Counted from the stretch's first letter, positions 28,727-38,338 are shown. The stretch: DNA of 64,000 nt from Actinopolyspora lacussalsi subsp. righensis (GCF_900116555.1 NZ_FPAT01000008.1:62001-126000); one strand, 5' to 3'. Numbers and translations are program-made. The notes: generated by a model not told the origin, from the sequence alone.

Positions 28727-29440
28727 GTGTCCACCGCGAGCACAGGAAAAGGGCTGCGGGGTCCGCGGTATCGGCGCCGGCGTCCATTGCCCGCGTTGAT
28801 CCTGCTCGCCGTACTCGCCCTGTTGTCGGGTTTCGTCTGGACCAGGGTGTTCGAATCGACCGAGTCGGTGGAAATGGCGACTCGCTGCAACTTGCCGGAA
28901 GCCGAAGCCGGCGCCTCGGCGACGAAGCCCGGCGAACCTCCCACGAAGACGCCGGCGGGCACGATGCTGTCCCGCGAAGCGTTGGACGAGACCACGCCGA
29001 GCCCCCCGCAGGACGTCTCGGTGCACGTGTTCAACGCCAACGGTGAGGCCAATCAGGCCACTCTGGTCACCGAGGAGCTGAACAATCTCGGATTCGCCAA
29101 GGGGGGCGACCCGGCCAACGATCCGGTCTACACGGATCTGAACCTGAAATGCCACGGCCAGATACGCTACGGCCGTGCGGGTGCCGGAGCCGCCCGCACG
29201 CTGAGCCTGATCGCCCCCTGCGCGCAGTTGGTCCGTGACCAACGCCCCGGCGCGACGGTGGATCTGGCGCTGGGATCGGAGTTCGACAGGGTGCGCGCCA
29301 CCCAGCAGGCACACCAGGTACTGCAACAACTCAAGAACTGGGCCAAGGAGAACCGCCGGAGCGGAGCCGACCAGCAGCGGGTGGGCCAACCGAACGTCTC
29401 CGAGGAACTGCTCGACGCCGCCCGTGACGTGCACTGCTAA
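28727..29440 (+). CDS. cei: Envelope integrity protein Cei (LytR_C domain)
   Basis: 237 residues from GTG 28727 with GGGAGGG upstream. Basic N-terminus (RGPRYRRRRPLPALI), one signal-anchor helix (about 23-40), a Pro/Thr-rich linker and an extracytoplasmic LytR C-terminal domain (VSVHVFNANGEANQATLV ... GATVDLALGSEFDRV). Cysteines at about 54, 142, 164 and 237 could form disulfides outside the membrane. Orthologue of Rv2700, reported to be needed for cell-envelope integrity and virulence. Confidence 0.88.
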   Translation: MSTASTGKGLRGPRYRRRRPLPALILLAVLALLSGFVWTRVFESTESVEMATRCNLPEAEAGASATKPGEPPTKTPAGTMLSREALDETTPSPPQDVSVHVFNANGEANQATLVTEELNNLGFAKGGDPANDPVYTDLNLKCHGQIRYGRAGAGAARTLSLIAPCAQLVRDQRPGATVDLALGSEFDRVRATQQAHQVLQQLKNWAKENRRSGADQQRVGQPNVSEELLDAARDVHC

Positions 29441-29569
29441 CCGTTGCCCTTCCCCGGGCCCCACACGGGACCGGGGGTGTTCCCGGTCCCGTATCGACCG
29501 CGACGCGGGTACGGCGTCGGACTCGGTTCACGCCCGAGCTCCGGGCGAGTGGCGCGGCACGCGAAGTTC

Positions 29570-30367
29570 TCAGATATCGGCGGCCCCGTGCTCGAACAAC
29601 TTGCCGGTGAGCCCGTCGACGATCCCGGGCGCAGCGCAGACGATGGCCTCGTCCCCCAGACCGTCGGTGGTTCCCGTGGCGGGCAGTCGTAGCCGCGCGC
29701 CCGCCTCTGCGGCTATCAGCGAGCCGGCGGCCCAGTCCCATCGCGACAGGCCGTGTTCGTAGTAACCGTCCAGCCATCCGGCGGCAACAGCACACAGTTC
29801 GAGGGAAGCCGCACCACCGCGCCTGATGTCGCGTATCTCACCGGCCAGCTCCAACAACAGCGAAGCCTGTCGGACACGACGTTGCCGGAGATAACTGAAT
29901 CCGGTACCGAGCAACGCCAGGTCGAGGCGATGCGAATCGGCGACCCGGAGGGGCTCACCGTCGAGATCGGCACCGTGGCCCACCGCGGCGCTCCAGACAC
30001 GCCCCGACGGGGGTTCCACCACGGCGCCCGCCAACGAGACGCCGTCCAGCTGCGCGGCGATCGAAACGGCGTACGCGGGATAGCCGTAGAGATAGTTGAC
30101 GGTTCCGTCGATGGGATCGACCACCCAACGCAGCCCCGCCTGTTCGGCCTCACCCCCCTCCTCCTCGCCGAGTACCGACTCGCCCGGCCGGAGTTCGGCG
30201 AGTCGCCGCCTGATCAGCTTCTCGACCGCCCGGTCCGCGGCCGTCACCACGTCCGTCTCGGTACTCTTCGTGTCCACCGCACCCGTGGTGACGATCTCGT
30301 TCCGCATGGTCATCGCCAGGTCGGCGGCCTCCCGCGCGACGAGCACCGAAGTGTCCCGCAGCCCCAC
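29570..30367 (-). CDS. suhB: Inositol monophosphatase family protein (SuhB-like)
   Basis: 265 residues from GTG 30367; the true start may be up to 21 codons further upstream, as no start here has a good ribosome binding site. Mg-dependent phosphatase for inositol-1-phosphate or a related sugar phosphate. Metal-binding motifs: VTAADRAVE, LGEEEGGE, WVVDPIDGTVNYLYG and SRWDWAAGSLIAAEAGA. Place of Rv2701c; divergent from ppgK. Confidence 0.88.
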   Translation of the reverse strand: MGLRDTSVLVAREAADLAMTMRNEIVTTGAVDTKSTETDVVTAADRAVEKLIRRRLAELRPGESVLGEEEGGEAEQAGLRWVVDPIDGTVNYLYGYPAYAVSIAAQLDGVSLAGAVVEPPSGRVWSAAVGHGADLDGEPLRVADSHRLDLALLGTGFSYLRQRRVRQASLLLELAGEIRDIRRGGAASLELCAVAAGWLDGYYEHGLSRWDWAAGSLIAAEAGARLRLPATGTTDGLGDEAIVCAAPGIVDGLTGKLFEHGAADI

Positions 30368-30395
30368 GGCGTCATACTGATGTGTCAAACCCACG

Positions 30396-30424
30396 TTCAC
30401 ATCGCAACACAGCGCGGTTAAAGT
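30396..30424 (+). promoter_or_regulatory. Candidate promoter of ppgK
   Basis: TTCACA (30396-30401) and TAAAGT (30419-30424) with a 17-base spacer. The predicted start near 30431 leaves a 30-base leader containing AGGAAGGA before the ATG. Confidence 0.5.
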
Positions 30425-30463
30425 CTGCACACCTCGTCCTGAATCGAATAGGAAGGATCAGGC

Positions 30464-31222
30464 ATGGGCACTGCCCGCGGATTCGGCATTGACATCGGCG
30501 GCTCCGGCATCAAGGGATGCCCGGTCGATGTCGAGGGTGGAGTCCTGGCCGACGAACGGCTGCGCATCTCGACTCCCCACCCCTCCACCCCGGAAGCCGT
30601 GGCCGATGTGGTCGCCGAGATCGTCGGCAAGTTCGGCTGGGACGGCCCGGTGGGCATCACACTACCGTGCGTGATCAAGAACGGCACGGCGTTGACGGCC
30701 GCCAACATCGACGAAGACTGGATCGATACAGACGCTCAGGGGCTGTTCGCCAAGCGGCTCGGGCGAGCTCGTGAGCAAATCGTAATGCTCAACGACGCCG
30801 ACGCCGCGGGGCTGGCCGAGATGCGCTTCGGCGCCGGAGTGGAACGCGAATCCGGTCTCGTAGTCGTCCTCACGTTCGGCACCGGCATAGGCAGCTCGGC
30901 GTTCCTGGACGGGCGTCTGCTGCCCAACACCGAACTCGGGCACATCGAGGTCGCCGGGAAGGACGCCGAGGCGGAGGCAGCGGCCTCGGTCAAGGACAAC
31001 CTCGGACTCAGCTACGAGGAGTGGGCTCCCAGGGTGAGCAGGTACATCCAGGGTCTGGAGAAGTTCCTGTGGCCGGATCTGATCATCGCGGGGGGCGGTG
31101 TCAGCAAGAAGTCGCACAAGTGGCTGCCGCTGCTGCAGAACCGAACTCCGATCGTGGCGGCGTCGCTGAAGAACGACGCGGGTATAGTCGGTGCGGCATC
31201 AGCCGCCGCGCGACGCGCGTAG
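30464..31222 (+). CDS. ppgK: Polyphosphate glucokinase
   Basis: 252 residues from ATG 30464 with AGGAAGGA upstream. ROK-family kinase phosphorylating glucose with polyphosphate or ATP. Phosphate loop [17 protein letters not shown], active-site region [28 protein letters not shown] and ELGHIEV; C-terminal [19 protein letters not shown]. Directly upstream of sigA as in M. tuberculosis. Confidence 0.93.
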   Translation: MGTARGFGIDIGGSGIKGCPVDVEGGVLADERLRISTPHPSTPEAVADVVAEIVGKFGWDGPVGITLPCVIKNGTALTAANIDEDWIDTDAQGLFAKRLGRAREQIVMLNDADAAGLAEMRFGAGVERESGLVVVLTFGTGIGSSAFLDGRLLPNTELGHIEVAGKDAEAEAAASVKDNLGLSYEEWAPRVSRYIQGLEKFLWPDLIIAGGGVSKKSHKWLPLLQNRTPIVAASLKNDAGIVGAASAAARRA

Positions 31223-31576
31223 CATCCGGCTACGGTGCGAAGACAACCGCACCGCGACTTCCCGAGCCGTGCACCGGGCGTTCCCGCGACGGGAGCGTGC
31301 GGCGCGGGCCCGGGGGTTGGTGCGCCGAACGGGGAATGTGGCTTCCGAGCGCGACGAACTCGGGGCATCGGAGACCCGTGCACACGACACGGTGTTCTGA
31401 TCAGCCTTGCAGCGGAACCACACTCACCTGACGCAGTTACAATGGAACACGTCCCACCGAATTCACGGCCTTCCGGCACGCCTCGTAGGGCTCGAACGGT
31501 GGGTTGTCCCCGACCCCTGGCGGCCGAGGTTTCGCGCCCCCGGCCAGCCCTGACAGACCGTCGCGAAAGGGCGTAC
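31223..31576 (+). other. sigA leader region
   Basis: 354 bases between ppgK and sigA. Besides the promoter at 31414-31443 I see no structure. The sigA frame stays open through it, but the composition (many Arg/Pro codons) and the good GAAAGGG before GTG 31577 argue for leader. Confidence 0.4.
31414..31443 (+). promoter_or_regulatory. SigH/SigR-type promoter overlapping a housekeeping -10, upstream of sigA
   Basis: GGAAC (31414-31418) and GTT (31436-31438) are 17 bases apart, matching the GGAAC-N17/18-GTT pattern of oxidative-stress ECF sigma factors (SigH of mycobacteria, SigR of Streptomyces). TACAAT at 31438-31443 could be the -10 of a vegetative promoter in the same place. Confidence 0.5.
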
Positions 31577-33058
31577 GTGGCAGCCGCAGAAACCGCAACC
31601 CGACGCTCCGGCTCCGCTGCAGCATCAGGCGGGGCCCGGTCCGAGCCCAACAAGACGAAGACCGCTTCGAACGCGGACACGGCTCCCGAGGCCGAGACCG
31701 ACGAAGCACCGAAATCCTCGTCCACCGGCAAGAAGAGCTCCAAGGGATCGACCACGACAAAGTCGAGCGGAACCAAGTCCAGCGGAACCAAGTCGAGCGG
31801 GACGAAATCGACCGGCCGCAAGAGCACTTCCAAGTCGTCGGCGAAGTCGACGACGAAGAAGACGGCCAAGTCGGCCGGTGACGACACCGCGTCCCAGTCG
31901 ACGGGCGAGTCGACTCCGGATCAGGCCAACGGCGAGAACCTGGAGATCGACGAACCGATCGAGACCGACCTGAGTTCGGCCAACATCGGAGACGGCGAGC
32001 TCGACGACATCGAGGTCGACATCCCCGAGGAGCCGGAGGTCGTCGAGGACGAGGAAGGCAAGACCGACCCGGACTTCGTCTGGGACGAGGAGGAGTCCGA
32101 AGCTCTCCGGCAGGCCCGCAAGGATGCCGAGCTGACAGCTTCGGCCGACTCAGTGCGTGCCTATCTCAAGCAGATCGGCAAGGTCGCGCTGCTCAACGCG
32201 GAGGAAGAGGTCGAACTCGCCAAGCGGATCGAGGCGGGCCTCTACGCCGCCGAGCGACTGCGGCAGGCGGAGGAAGCGGGCGAGATGCCCCCCTTGCAGC
32301 TGCGGCGGGACCTGCGCTGGATCGTGCGCGACGGTGAGCGTGCGAAGAGCCACCTGCTGGAGGCCAACCTGCGGTTGGTGGTGAGCCTGGCCAAGCGCTA
32401 CACCGGGCGGGGAATGGCCTTTCTGGACCTGATCCAGGAGGGAAACCTGGGCCTGATCCGTGCGGTCGAGAAGTTCGACTACACCAAGGGCTACAAGTTC
32501 TCCACCTACGCCACCTGGTGGATCCGACAGGCGATCACACGCGCCATGGCGGACCAGGCCCGCACGATCCGTATTCCGGTCCACATGGTCGAGGTCATCA
32601 ACAAACTCGGCCGTATCCAGCGTGAACTGCTGCAGGATCTGGGGCGCGAGCCCACTCCGGAAGAGCTCGCCAAGGAGATGGACATCTCCCCCGAGAAGGT
32701 ACTGGAGATCCAGCAGTACGCCAGGGAACCCATCTCGCTCGACCAGACCATCGGTGACGAGGGCGACAGCCAGCTCGGTGACTTCATCGAGGACTCCGAA
32801 GCCGTGGTGGCCGTGGACGCGGTCTCGTTCACCCTGTTGCAGGACCAGCTGCAGTCGGTGCTGCAAACGCTCTCGGAACGGGAGGCCGGCGTGGTCCGCC
32901 TCCGGTTCGGACTCACCGACGGACAGCCACGCACGCTGGACGAGATCGGACAGGTTTACGGCGTCACCAGGGAACGCATTCGCCAGATCGAGTCCAAGAC
33001 GATGTCGAAACTCCGGCATCCCTCGCGGTCCCAGGTGCTGCGCGACTACCTGGACTGA
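31577..33058 (+). CDS. sigA: Primary RNA polymerase sigma factor SigA
   Basis: 493 residues from GTG 31577 with GAAAGGG six bases upstream. A long N-terminal extension: Lys/Ser/Thr-rich to about residue 95 (tandem KSSGT units), then strongly acidic to about 185, as in actinobacterial SigA/HrdB. Sigma-70 regions follow: 1.2 ([17 protein letters not shown]), 2.1-2.4 with the RpoD box [20 protein letters not shown] and [15 protein letters not shown], region 3, and 4.2 ([20 protein letters not shown]). Essential housekeeping sigma factor. Regions 2.2-2.4 share 119 identical bases with sigB. Confidence 0.97.
   Translation: MAAAETATRRSGSAAASGGARSEPNKTKTASNADTAPEAETDEAPKSSSTGKKSSKGSTTTKSSGTKSSGTKSSGTKSTGRKSTSKSSAKSTTKKTAKSAGDDTASQSTGESTPDQANGENLEIDEPIETDLSSANIGDGELDDIEVDIPEEPEVVEDEEGKTDPDFVWDEEESEALRQARKDAELTASADSVRAYLKQIGKVALLNAEEEVELAKRIEAGLYAAERLRQAEEAGEMPPLQLRRDLRWIVRDGERAKSHLLEANLRLVVSLAKRYTGRGMAFLDLIQEGNLGLIRAVEKFDYTKGYKFSTYATWWIRQAITRAMADQARTIRIPVHMVEVINKLGRIQRELLQDLGREPTPEELAKEMDISPEKVLEIQQYAREPISLDQTIGDEGDSQLGDFIEDSEAVVAVDAVSFTLLQDQLQSVLQTLSEREAGVVRLRFGLTDGQPRTLDEIGQVYGVTRERIRQIESKTMSKLRHPSRSQVLRDYLD
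31760..31819 (+). repeat. Four 15-bp tandem units inside sigA
   Basis: AAGTCGAGCGGAACC and three diverged copies in frame encode [20 protein letters not shown]. Low-complexity basic stretch of the SigA N-terminal extension; length may vary between strains. Confidence 0.75.
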
Positions 33059-33277
33059 GTGATCCGTTACGGGCCCGTGCCCGCTCGGGGTTCTCCCGGG
33101 TGGGGCGGTTCCCGCCAGGCGTGGCGGGGCACTTCGTGGGAACCACATCGTGTGCCCCGCTGCCCGGCAGTACTTCCGGTTCACGGTCCTCCGGCCGGGG
33201 CCGGCCAATGGGATCGTGCGGCCGGGTGAACGTGTTCCAACACCCGAAATCGCACTAACTCCGGCAGCCCCGGAACC

Positions 33278-33310
33278 GCGCCCGCCCCGAACGGGGGCCG
33301 GGCGCTTTTT
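33278..33310 (+). terminator. Rho-independent terminator downstream of sigA
   Basis: GCGCCCG plus CCCC at 33278-33288 pairs with GGGG ... GGGCGC ending 33305, followed by TTTTT (33306-33310). It is 220 bases after the sigA stop. Confidence 0.8.
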
Positions 33311-33643
33311 CGTGTCGGCTCCGAACCCGCCCGAAGCGAAGTCCCACCGCTCGCCCCTGGGTGACGGACGGCGGGGCGCCACTCTCGCCGCGGCCACACC
33401 GCGGCCACGAGGCCGGGAGCCTGATCGTGAATGGCCTCGGCCGGGTCGTTCGGTCCGTCCACCCGTTCCGGAGAGGACCCCGAGCGATACACCCCTCGCC
33501 AAAAGTGATCTGGACCATATTTTTCGTGCCGCAGGTCGGGAACAGGGCGACTCCGTCCGTTCGCCCACAGCGGAACCCTTGGCGTCGCAACAAGCGAAAA
33601 TGTGCTGAAAAACATACTGAAGAGCTATTGCTTTTTGATTCAC

Positions 33644-33658
33644 ATCACAGATCGTGAT
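33644..33658. promoter_or_regulatory. ATCAC-N5-GTGAT palindrome
   Basis: ATCACAGATCGTGAT within the AT-rich promoter block. It resembles half of a CRP-family site in spirit (TCAC/GTGA arms) but the spacing differs from the usual TGTGA-N6-TCACA. About 250 bases before the start at 33910. Confidence 0.35.
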
Positions 33659-33909
33659 CGACCAACAGTATTGTTTTCGCTGGTCAGAAGGCCAATAACA
33701 GGCAGGGCTACAGTGTGCTCCCCCTCACTCCGCCATTCGGGCATTTCCGGGTGACGCAAGTCGCTGATCGAGGTTGGAACAGTGACGCGAGCCCAAGTGT
33801 CTGTAAGAGTGGAACTTGCGACACCGGCCCCGTCGCCAGCGGGCTACCGGTGGTTGCAGCAGGATCGAGGCGTCGGGTACCCCCGACGCCGGGACGGAGG
33901 GAGATTCCG

Positions 33910-34104
33910 ATGCCTGACACACTCACCCGCCCCGAGTTGACCGCCGCCGACCGCTGTGACCGCTGCGGGGCCGCCGCAAAGCTCAGGGCAGTTCTCCAGT
34001 CCGGCGGAGAACTGCTGTTCTGCGGACACCACGCCCGTGAGTTCAAGTCGGGACTCAGCGAGATCGAGGCGGATCTGCAGGAAGACGAACAGATCGAACT
34101 CTGA
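33910..34104 (+). CDS. Small zinc-ribbon protein (DUF7455-like)
   Basis: 64 residues from ATG 33910 with GGAGGGAG upstream. Two potential zinc knuckles, AADRCDRCGAAA and LLFCGHHAREF, and an acidic C-terminal tail. Widespread in Actinobacteria beside sigA/sigB; function unknown. The strong ribosome binding site and its own promoter region and terminator suggest an abundant product. Confidence 0.85.
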   Translation: MPDTLTRPELTAADRCDRCGAAAKLRAVLQSGGELLFCGHHAREFKSGLSEIEADLQEDEQIEL

Positions 34105-34413
34105 GGTCACGGTTACCGGACCCTCGGGACGCCGGACGAGCCGAGCAGTCGGTGAATCCGGCCACCCGGCGAACTCCGGAGCCGGTTCCGGGGATGGAAC
34201 CACAACGAGTGCCCGGTCGGATTCCTCCGGCCGGGCACTTCGTGTTTCGTTCCCCCTCACCCCGCCGGCTCCCCTGCCCCACTGCCCCTGCCCCACCGGA
34301 GCCGGACGGATCCGGACCGGAAGCGGCGGGAGGCACCGGCGGCCACCCCGATACCGGCCCGGATGCCGAGACGTCGTCAGGAACCCGGGCACGTCACCGG
34401 AAGCCCGAGCACG
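34105..34413. other. Convergent gap with one terminator
   Basis: 309 bases between the small zinc protein and the helicase stop. Contains only the hairpin at 34208-34239; nothing coding recognised. Confidence 0.45.
34208..34239. terminator. Stem-loop between convergent genes
   Basis: AGTGCCCGG (34208-34216) pairs with CCGGGCACT (34231-34239); an inner GG..CC extends it. Followed by TCGTGTTT on the plus strand. Probably ends the 33910 transcript and the leftward helicase transcript. Confidence 0.7.
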
Positions 34414-36228
34414 TCACCAGGAACGAAGGGTGGCGATGCGCTCCTCCAGCTGTTCGATGCTGGCGCTGGCGGTGGCCGGCCCGCCACAGACGCGACGCAA
34501 CTCCTTGTGAATCGCCCCGTAGGGCTTGCCGGTCCGCTGGTGATGCAGTGAAACCACCTTGTTGAGTTCCTTGCGCAGCTCCTTGAGGCGCTCCTGGACA
34601 CTCTGCGAACGCTGCTTGTCGGCCCCGGACTGCCCATCACCGGACGATCCACCCTGCTGCGAAGCGCCCCTCGGTGGCGTGGCCTGCTCCGCCTTGTGTT
34701 GCTTCTCGCGCTTGTCAACCTCGCGCAGCTGATCCTGCTGGCGCTGCTGCAACAGCGCTCGCACCTGGTCCGGCTCCAGCAGACCGGGCAACCCGATGTA
34801 GTCCTGCTCCTCCTCGGTGGTGGCGAAGGCAGCGGTACCGAACGAGGAGCCGTCGTAAATCACCTGGTCCAGCTCGGCCTCGGCTCCCAGCGAGGTGTAG
34901 GGCTGCTCGTTCTCCCCCGGCTCGTCGCGCTGCCGGTTGGCCTCGACCAGTTCCTCGTCGTCCCAGCCCTCCTTCTCCCGGTGCGGCTTGCCGAGCACGT
35001 GGTCGCGATCGGCCTCCAGCTGGCTGGCGAGTTCGAGCAGCACGGGCACGCTGGGCAGGAAAATACTGGCGGTCTCGCCGGAACGGCGGGCACGTACGAA
35101 CCGGCCGATGACCTGTGCGAAGAACAGCGGAGTTGAGGCACTCGTGGCGTAGACCCCCACCGCGAGCCGCGGCACGTCCACTCCCTCGCTGACCATGCGC
35201 ACCGCCACCATCCAACGGTCGTCGGACTCGGCGAAGGCGGCGATTCGCTCGGAGGCCTGCGGATCGTCGGAAACCACCACGACCGGTTCCGTTCCACTGA
35301 TGCGTCGCAGCGTCTTGGCGTAGGAACGGGCGCTCTTCTGGTCCGAGGCGATCACCAACCCGCCCGCGTCCGGCATCCCGTCGCGGCGGAGGTGGGTGAG
35401 TCTGGTGTCGGCGGCCTGCAGGACGGAGGGAATCCATTCCCCACCGGGATCGAGCGCGGTGCGCCAGGCACGCGCGGTCTGCTCGGCGGTCATGGGCTCG
35501 CCCAACCTGGCGGTGAACTCGTCACCGGCGCTGGTGCGCCAGCGGGCCTCGCCCGAGTAGGCGAGGAAAATGACCGGCCGGACCACACCGTCCCGCAGCG
35601 CGTCGGAATAGCCGTACAGATGATCGGCCTTGCTGCGCTGCGCCCCGTCGGAGTCGGGCTCGTAGGTGATGAACGGGATGGGGTTGTCGTCGGAACGGAA
35701 CGGTGTACCGGTGAGGCTGAGCCTGCGCTCAGCGGGGGTGAATGCCTCCCGAACCGCGTCGCCCCAGGATTTGGCATCGCCCGCGTGGTGGACCTCGTCC
35801 AGAATCACCAGGGTTTTTCTGCGCTCGGTTCGCACCCGGTGCAGATTGGGATGCGAGGCGACCTGTGCGTAAGTGAGCGCGACACCACGATAGTCACGGG
35901 AGGTCGTACCGTCGGAGTTGCTGAACTCGGAGTCGATCGGGATCCCGGCGCCGCCCGCGGCGAGCGCCCACTGATGCTTGAGGTGCTCGGTGGGGGTAAC
36001 CACCGTCACAGCCTCCACCGTCCGGTCGGCCAACAACTCGGCGGCGACGCGCAGCCCGAAAGTGGTCTTACCCGCTCCCGGAGTCGCCACCGCCATGAAG
36101 TCGCGTGGTTTGCTCGCCAGGTACCTCGTCAGCGCTCTGCGCTGCCACGCACGCAGCGGCTTCTCGTTGGCCTGTGACGGGTCGCTGAGCACCGAACGAA
36201 CGGATTGGTCAACTTGCGCCTCGGACAC
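34414..36228 (-). CDS. DEAD/DEAH-box superfamily 2 helicase
   Basis: 604 residues from GTG 36228 (AAAGGAG 12 bases upstream); GTG 36258 would add ten residues. Walker A ATPGAGKTTFGL, motif Ia VVTPTEHLKHQW, DEVH box VILDEVHHAGDA, motif III SLTGTPFRSD, and motif VI QVIGRFVRARR. A C-terminal Gln/Lys-rich coiled region (about 500-560) precedes an end domain LKELRKELNKVVSLHHQRTGKPYGAIH. Resembles the SSL2/RecG-unrelated DNA repair-type helicases common in actinobacteria; substrate unknown. Confidence 0.85.
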   Translation of the reverse strand: MSEAQVDQSVRSVLSDPSQANEKPLRAWQRRALTRYLASKPRDFMAVATPGAGKTTFGLRVAAELLADRTVEAVTVVTPTEHLKHQWALAAGGAGIPIDSEFSNSDGTTSRDYRGVALTYAQVASHPNLHRVRTERRKTLVILDEVHHAGDAKSWGDAVREAFTPAERRLSLTGTPFRSDDNPIPFITYEPDSDGAQRSKADHLYGYSDALRDGVVRPVIFLAYSGEARWRTSAGDEFTARLGEPMTAEQTARAWRTALDPGGEWIPSVLQAADTRLTHLRRDGMPDAGGLVIASDQKSARSYAKTLRRISGTEPVVVVSDDPQASERIAAFAESDDRWMVAVRMVSEGVDVPRLAVGVYATSASTPLFFAQVIGRFVRARRSGETASIFLPSVPVLLELASQLEADRDHVLGKPHREKEGWDDEELVEANRQRDEPGENEQPYTSLGAEAELDQVIYDGSSFGTAAFATTEEEQDYIGLPGLLEPDQVRALLQQRQQDQLREVDKREKQHKAEQATPPRGASQQGGSSGDGQSGADKQRSQSVQERLKELRKELNKVVSLHHQRTGKPYGAIHKELRRVCGGPATASASIEQLEERIATLRSW

Positions 36229-36454
36229 GCTCGTCTGCCACTCCTTTCCGATCAACACCCGCAGCCGGAGTCATCCGCCTCCGATCGGCCGAAACCCTCG
36301 GCAACGATACTTCCGCGCGGCACCAAGAACCTCCGGGAGCCTACCGCTCGACCACTCGCCAACGAGCCCGCAGGGGCGGGGGCGCCGGAGAATGAAACCC
36401 CGCGACGACTACCGGGCGCACTACGGACACCGGCGACGACATACTGGAAGTGGT

Positions 36455-37651
36455 ATGAATCCGAGTTCGAACCGCGACGGGCGGGGACGCTCCCGCAGCC
36501 GAGCGAGCGGACCGAGACGCCTGGTGGTTCAAACCCTGCGCAAGTCGTGGAACGACGACATCTTCTCGGAGTCGGCGGCCGCCGCGTTCTGGCAAACGCT
36601 CTCCCTGCCGCCGCTGCTGCTGGGACTGCTGGGCAGCCTGGGGTTCGTGGGTGAGTGGCTGGGCCCCGAAGTGGTCGAGACCATGCAGCGCAGAGTCGTG
36701 GGATTCGCCGGAACGATCTTCAGCGACAACGTCGTCAACCAGATCATCCGTCCCACGGTCGCCGACATCCTGACCAGCGGGCGGACGAGGGTCGTCTCGG
36801 TGGCGTTCCTGCTGTCGCTGTGGGCCGGTTCCTCGGCCCTGGCCTCGTTGATCGACTCGATCACGCTGGCCTACGACCAGTACATGGTGCGTAACGCGAT
36901 CTGGCAACGGGTACTGGCACTGTTGCTGTACCTGGTCAGCCTGGTCGCCGCGATGCTCATCCTGCCGCTGACCGCGCTGGGGCCGCGCTGGCTGCTCGAC
37001 GTGCTGCCCGAGTGGCTCCGTGCGGACGTGACCGTGCTCATCCGGCTGTTGTACTTCCCGGTCACCGGGGTACTGCTGGTACTGGCGCTGGCGACGCTGT
37101 ACAAACTCGCGCTGCCCCGCAAGCTTCCCTGGCATCGCGGGTTGCCCGGCGCGCTGCTGGCGATGGTGGTGTTCCTGTGCTCCAGCGTGGGGCTTCGCCT
37201 CTACATCACCTGGGTGACCAGCACCGGATACACCTACGGTGCGTTGGCCACTCCGATAGCCTTCCTGCTGTTCGCCTTCTTCATCGGATTCGCGGTGGTG
37301 GGCGGAGCGCAGTTCAACAACGCGATTCAACGCACCTGGCCCGCCGGGATGACGCGACGGGAACGGCGGCGCTGGCGGCGCCTGGAGATGCAACGTGCCG
37401 CCCAGCGGTTGCGCACCGAACGTGGCTACGAAGCCTGGCGTGGCGGTACGGGGCACGACAGGACGGAGCACGAGCGGACGGGGCGGGACCGGGAGCACGG
37501 CACCACGTCCGAGGAGTCCGGCGCCACGACGAATTCCGCTCCCACAACCGGGGACTCCGACGGTGCCCGCGGGCCGGATTCACCCAGCGCGGGACCGGGC
37601 GCCGAACCTCCGCACCGCGGGCGACCGCCGACCGAACCGAATTCGGAATGA
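36455..37651 (+). CDS. YihY/virulence factor BrkB family membrane protein
   Basis: 398 residues from ATG 36455. An Arg-rich N-tail, then six helices beginning SLPPLLLGLLGSLGFVGEWL; family motifs LWAGSSALASLIDSITLAYDQ and TYGALATPIAFLLFAFFIGFAVVGGAQFNNAI. The 90-residue cytoplasmic C-tail is very hydrophilic (Glu/Arg/Thr/Pro-rich) and probably disordered. Transport role unproved. Position of Rv2707. Confidence 0.85.
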   Translation: MNPSSNRDGRGRSRSRASGPRRLVVQTLRKSWNDDIFSESAAAAFWQTLSLPPLLLGLLGSLGFVGEWLGPEVVETMQRRVVGFAGTIFSDNVVNQIIRPTVADILTSGRTRVVSVAFLLSLWAGSSALASLIDSITLAYDQYMVRNAIWQRVLALLLYLVSLVAAMLILPLTALGPRWLLDVLPEWLRADVTVLIRLLYFPVTGVLLVLALATLYKLALPRKLPWHRGLPGALLAMVVFLCSSVGLRLYITWVTSTGYTYGALATPIAFLLFAFFIGFAVVGGAQFNNAIQRTWPAGMTRRERRRWRRLEMQRAAQRLRTERGYEAWRGGTGHDRTEHERTGRDREHGTTSEESGATTNSAPTTGDSDGARGPDSPSAGPGAEPPHRGRPPTEPNSE

Positions 37652-37671
37652 GACACGGAACGAGATCGGCC

Positions 37672-37926
37672 CTACTCGTCGTCGCCACCACCGGGCGGGA
37701 GCCCCTCGAAGATCTCCTTGCACTCCGGACACACCGGGGAGCCGGGTTTGGCCGATTTGGTGACCGGGAACACCTCGCCGCACAGGGCGACCACGTGGCT
37801 GCCCATCACGGCACTCTCGGCGATCTTGTCCTTCTGGACGTAGTGAAAAACCTCGGGCCGGTCGTCACTGGTCTGCTCGGTGTTCTCCGGCCGGGTATCG
37901 GTCTCCGGAAGAGTAGTCGTAGTCAT
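37672..37926 (-). CDS. DUF3039 protein
   Basis: 84 residues from ATG 37926; an ATG at 37947 in the same frame is possible. Thr-rich start (MTTTTLPETD), conserved RPEVFHYVQKDKIAESAVMGSHVVALCGE and a C-terminal CPECKEIFEGLP, giving a likely zinc site from the two Cys groups. Actinobacterial, function unknown. Converges on the YihY gene with 20 bases between. Confidence 0.8.
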   Translation of the reverse strand: MTTTTLPETDTRPENTEQTSDDRPEVFHYVQKDKIAESAVMGSHVVALCGEVFPVTKSAKPGSPVCPECKEIFEGLPPGGGDDE

Positions 37927-38011
37927 AACACCATGATGCCCCACCACGTGGGACCGCGACGCCGTCCGGTAGCGGCCGAGCCGAGGAACAGCCCCGGAAG
38001 GGCCATTACCG

Positions 38012-38338
38012 TCATTCCCCGTCGATCACCCGGTGCTCCGTGTCCTCCAGCTCACGCTTCCGGGAATCGCGGTGGTACCGGTTGACGTGCTCGCTCTTGC
38101 GAGGAGGCCGGTCATTGGCCACCAACACCGCTATCCAGGGCAACGGGATGGAGACGGCGATGATGATCAGGGACAGCCACCAGATCGGGTAAACCATGAC
38201 GGCCGCCACCAGACAGGGGATGCGCAAGGACATCATCAGCGCGTACTTCTTGCGCCTGGCCGCTTGCTGATCGTCGTACGACGGCTCTGCCTCGGTGATG
38301 AGCACCGGGGTGTCGTCACTACGCTGGGAGCCACTCAC
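38012..38338 (-). CDS. DUF3099 membrane protein
   Basis: 108 residues from GTG 38338 with GGAGGTGG upstream. Two adjacent helices (SLRIPCLVAAVMVYPIWWLS, IIIAVSIPLPWIAVLVAN) and a charged C-tail HVNRYHRDSRKRELEDTEHRVIDGE. Family DUF3099, function unknown. Followed by the DUF3039 gene on the same strand after an 85-base gap. Confidence 0.82.
   Translation of the reverse strand: MSGSQRSDDTPVLITEAEPSYDDQQAARRKKYALMMSLRIPCLVAAVMVYPIWWLSLIIIAVSIPLPWIAVLVANDRPPRKSEHVNRYHRDSRKRELEDTEHRVIDGE

Larger units (their letters stand above)
33059..33909. other. 851-base gap between sigA and the small zinc protein gene
   Basis: Holds the sigA terminator (33278-33310), then GC-rich sequence to about 33580, then an AT-rich block (33590-33720) that must contain the promoter of the gene at 33910, including the palindrome at 33644-33658 and a TACAGT at 33709-33714. 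The frame at 33150-33608 has no ribosome binding site. Confidence 0.4.

Noticed and set aside
33150-33608. 152-codon plus-strand frame after sigA
   Set aside because: Contains the sigA terminator, lacks a ribosome binding site, and is Pro/Arg low complexity.
32150-33643. 497-codon minus-strand frame over sigA and its downstream gap
   Set aside because: Shadow of sigA; composition and lack of motif argue against a real gene.
36525-36537. GGTTCAAACCC resembling a tRNA T-arm
   Set aside because: Lies inside the YihY coding frame and has no surrounding acceptor, D or anticodon stems.
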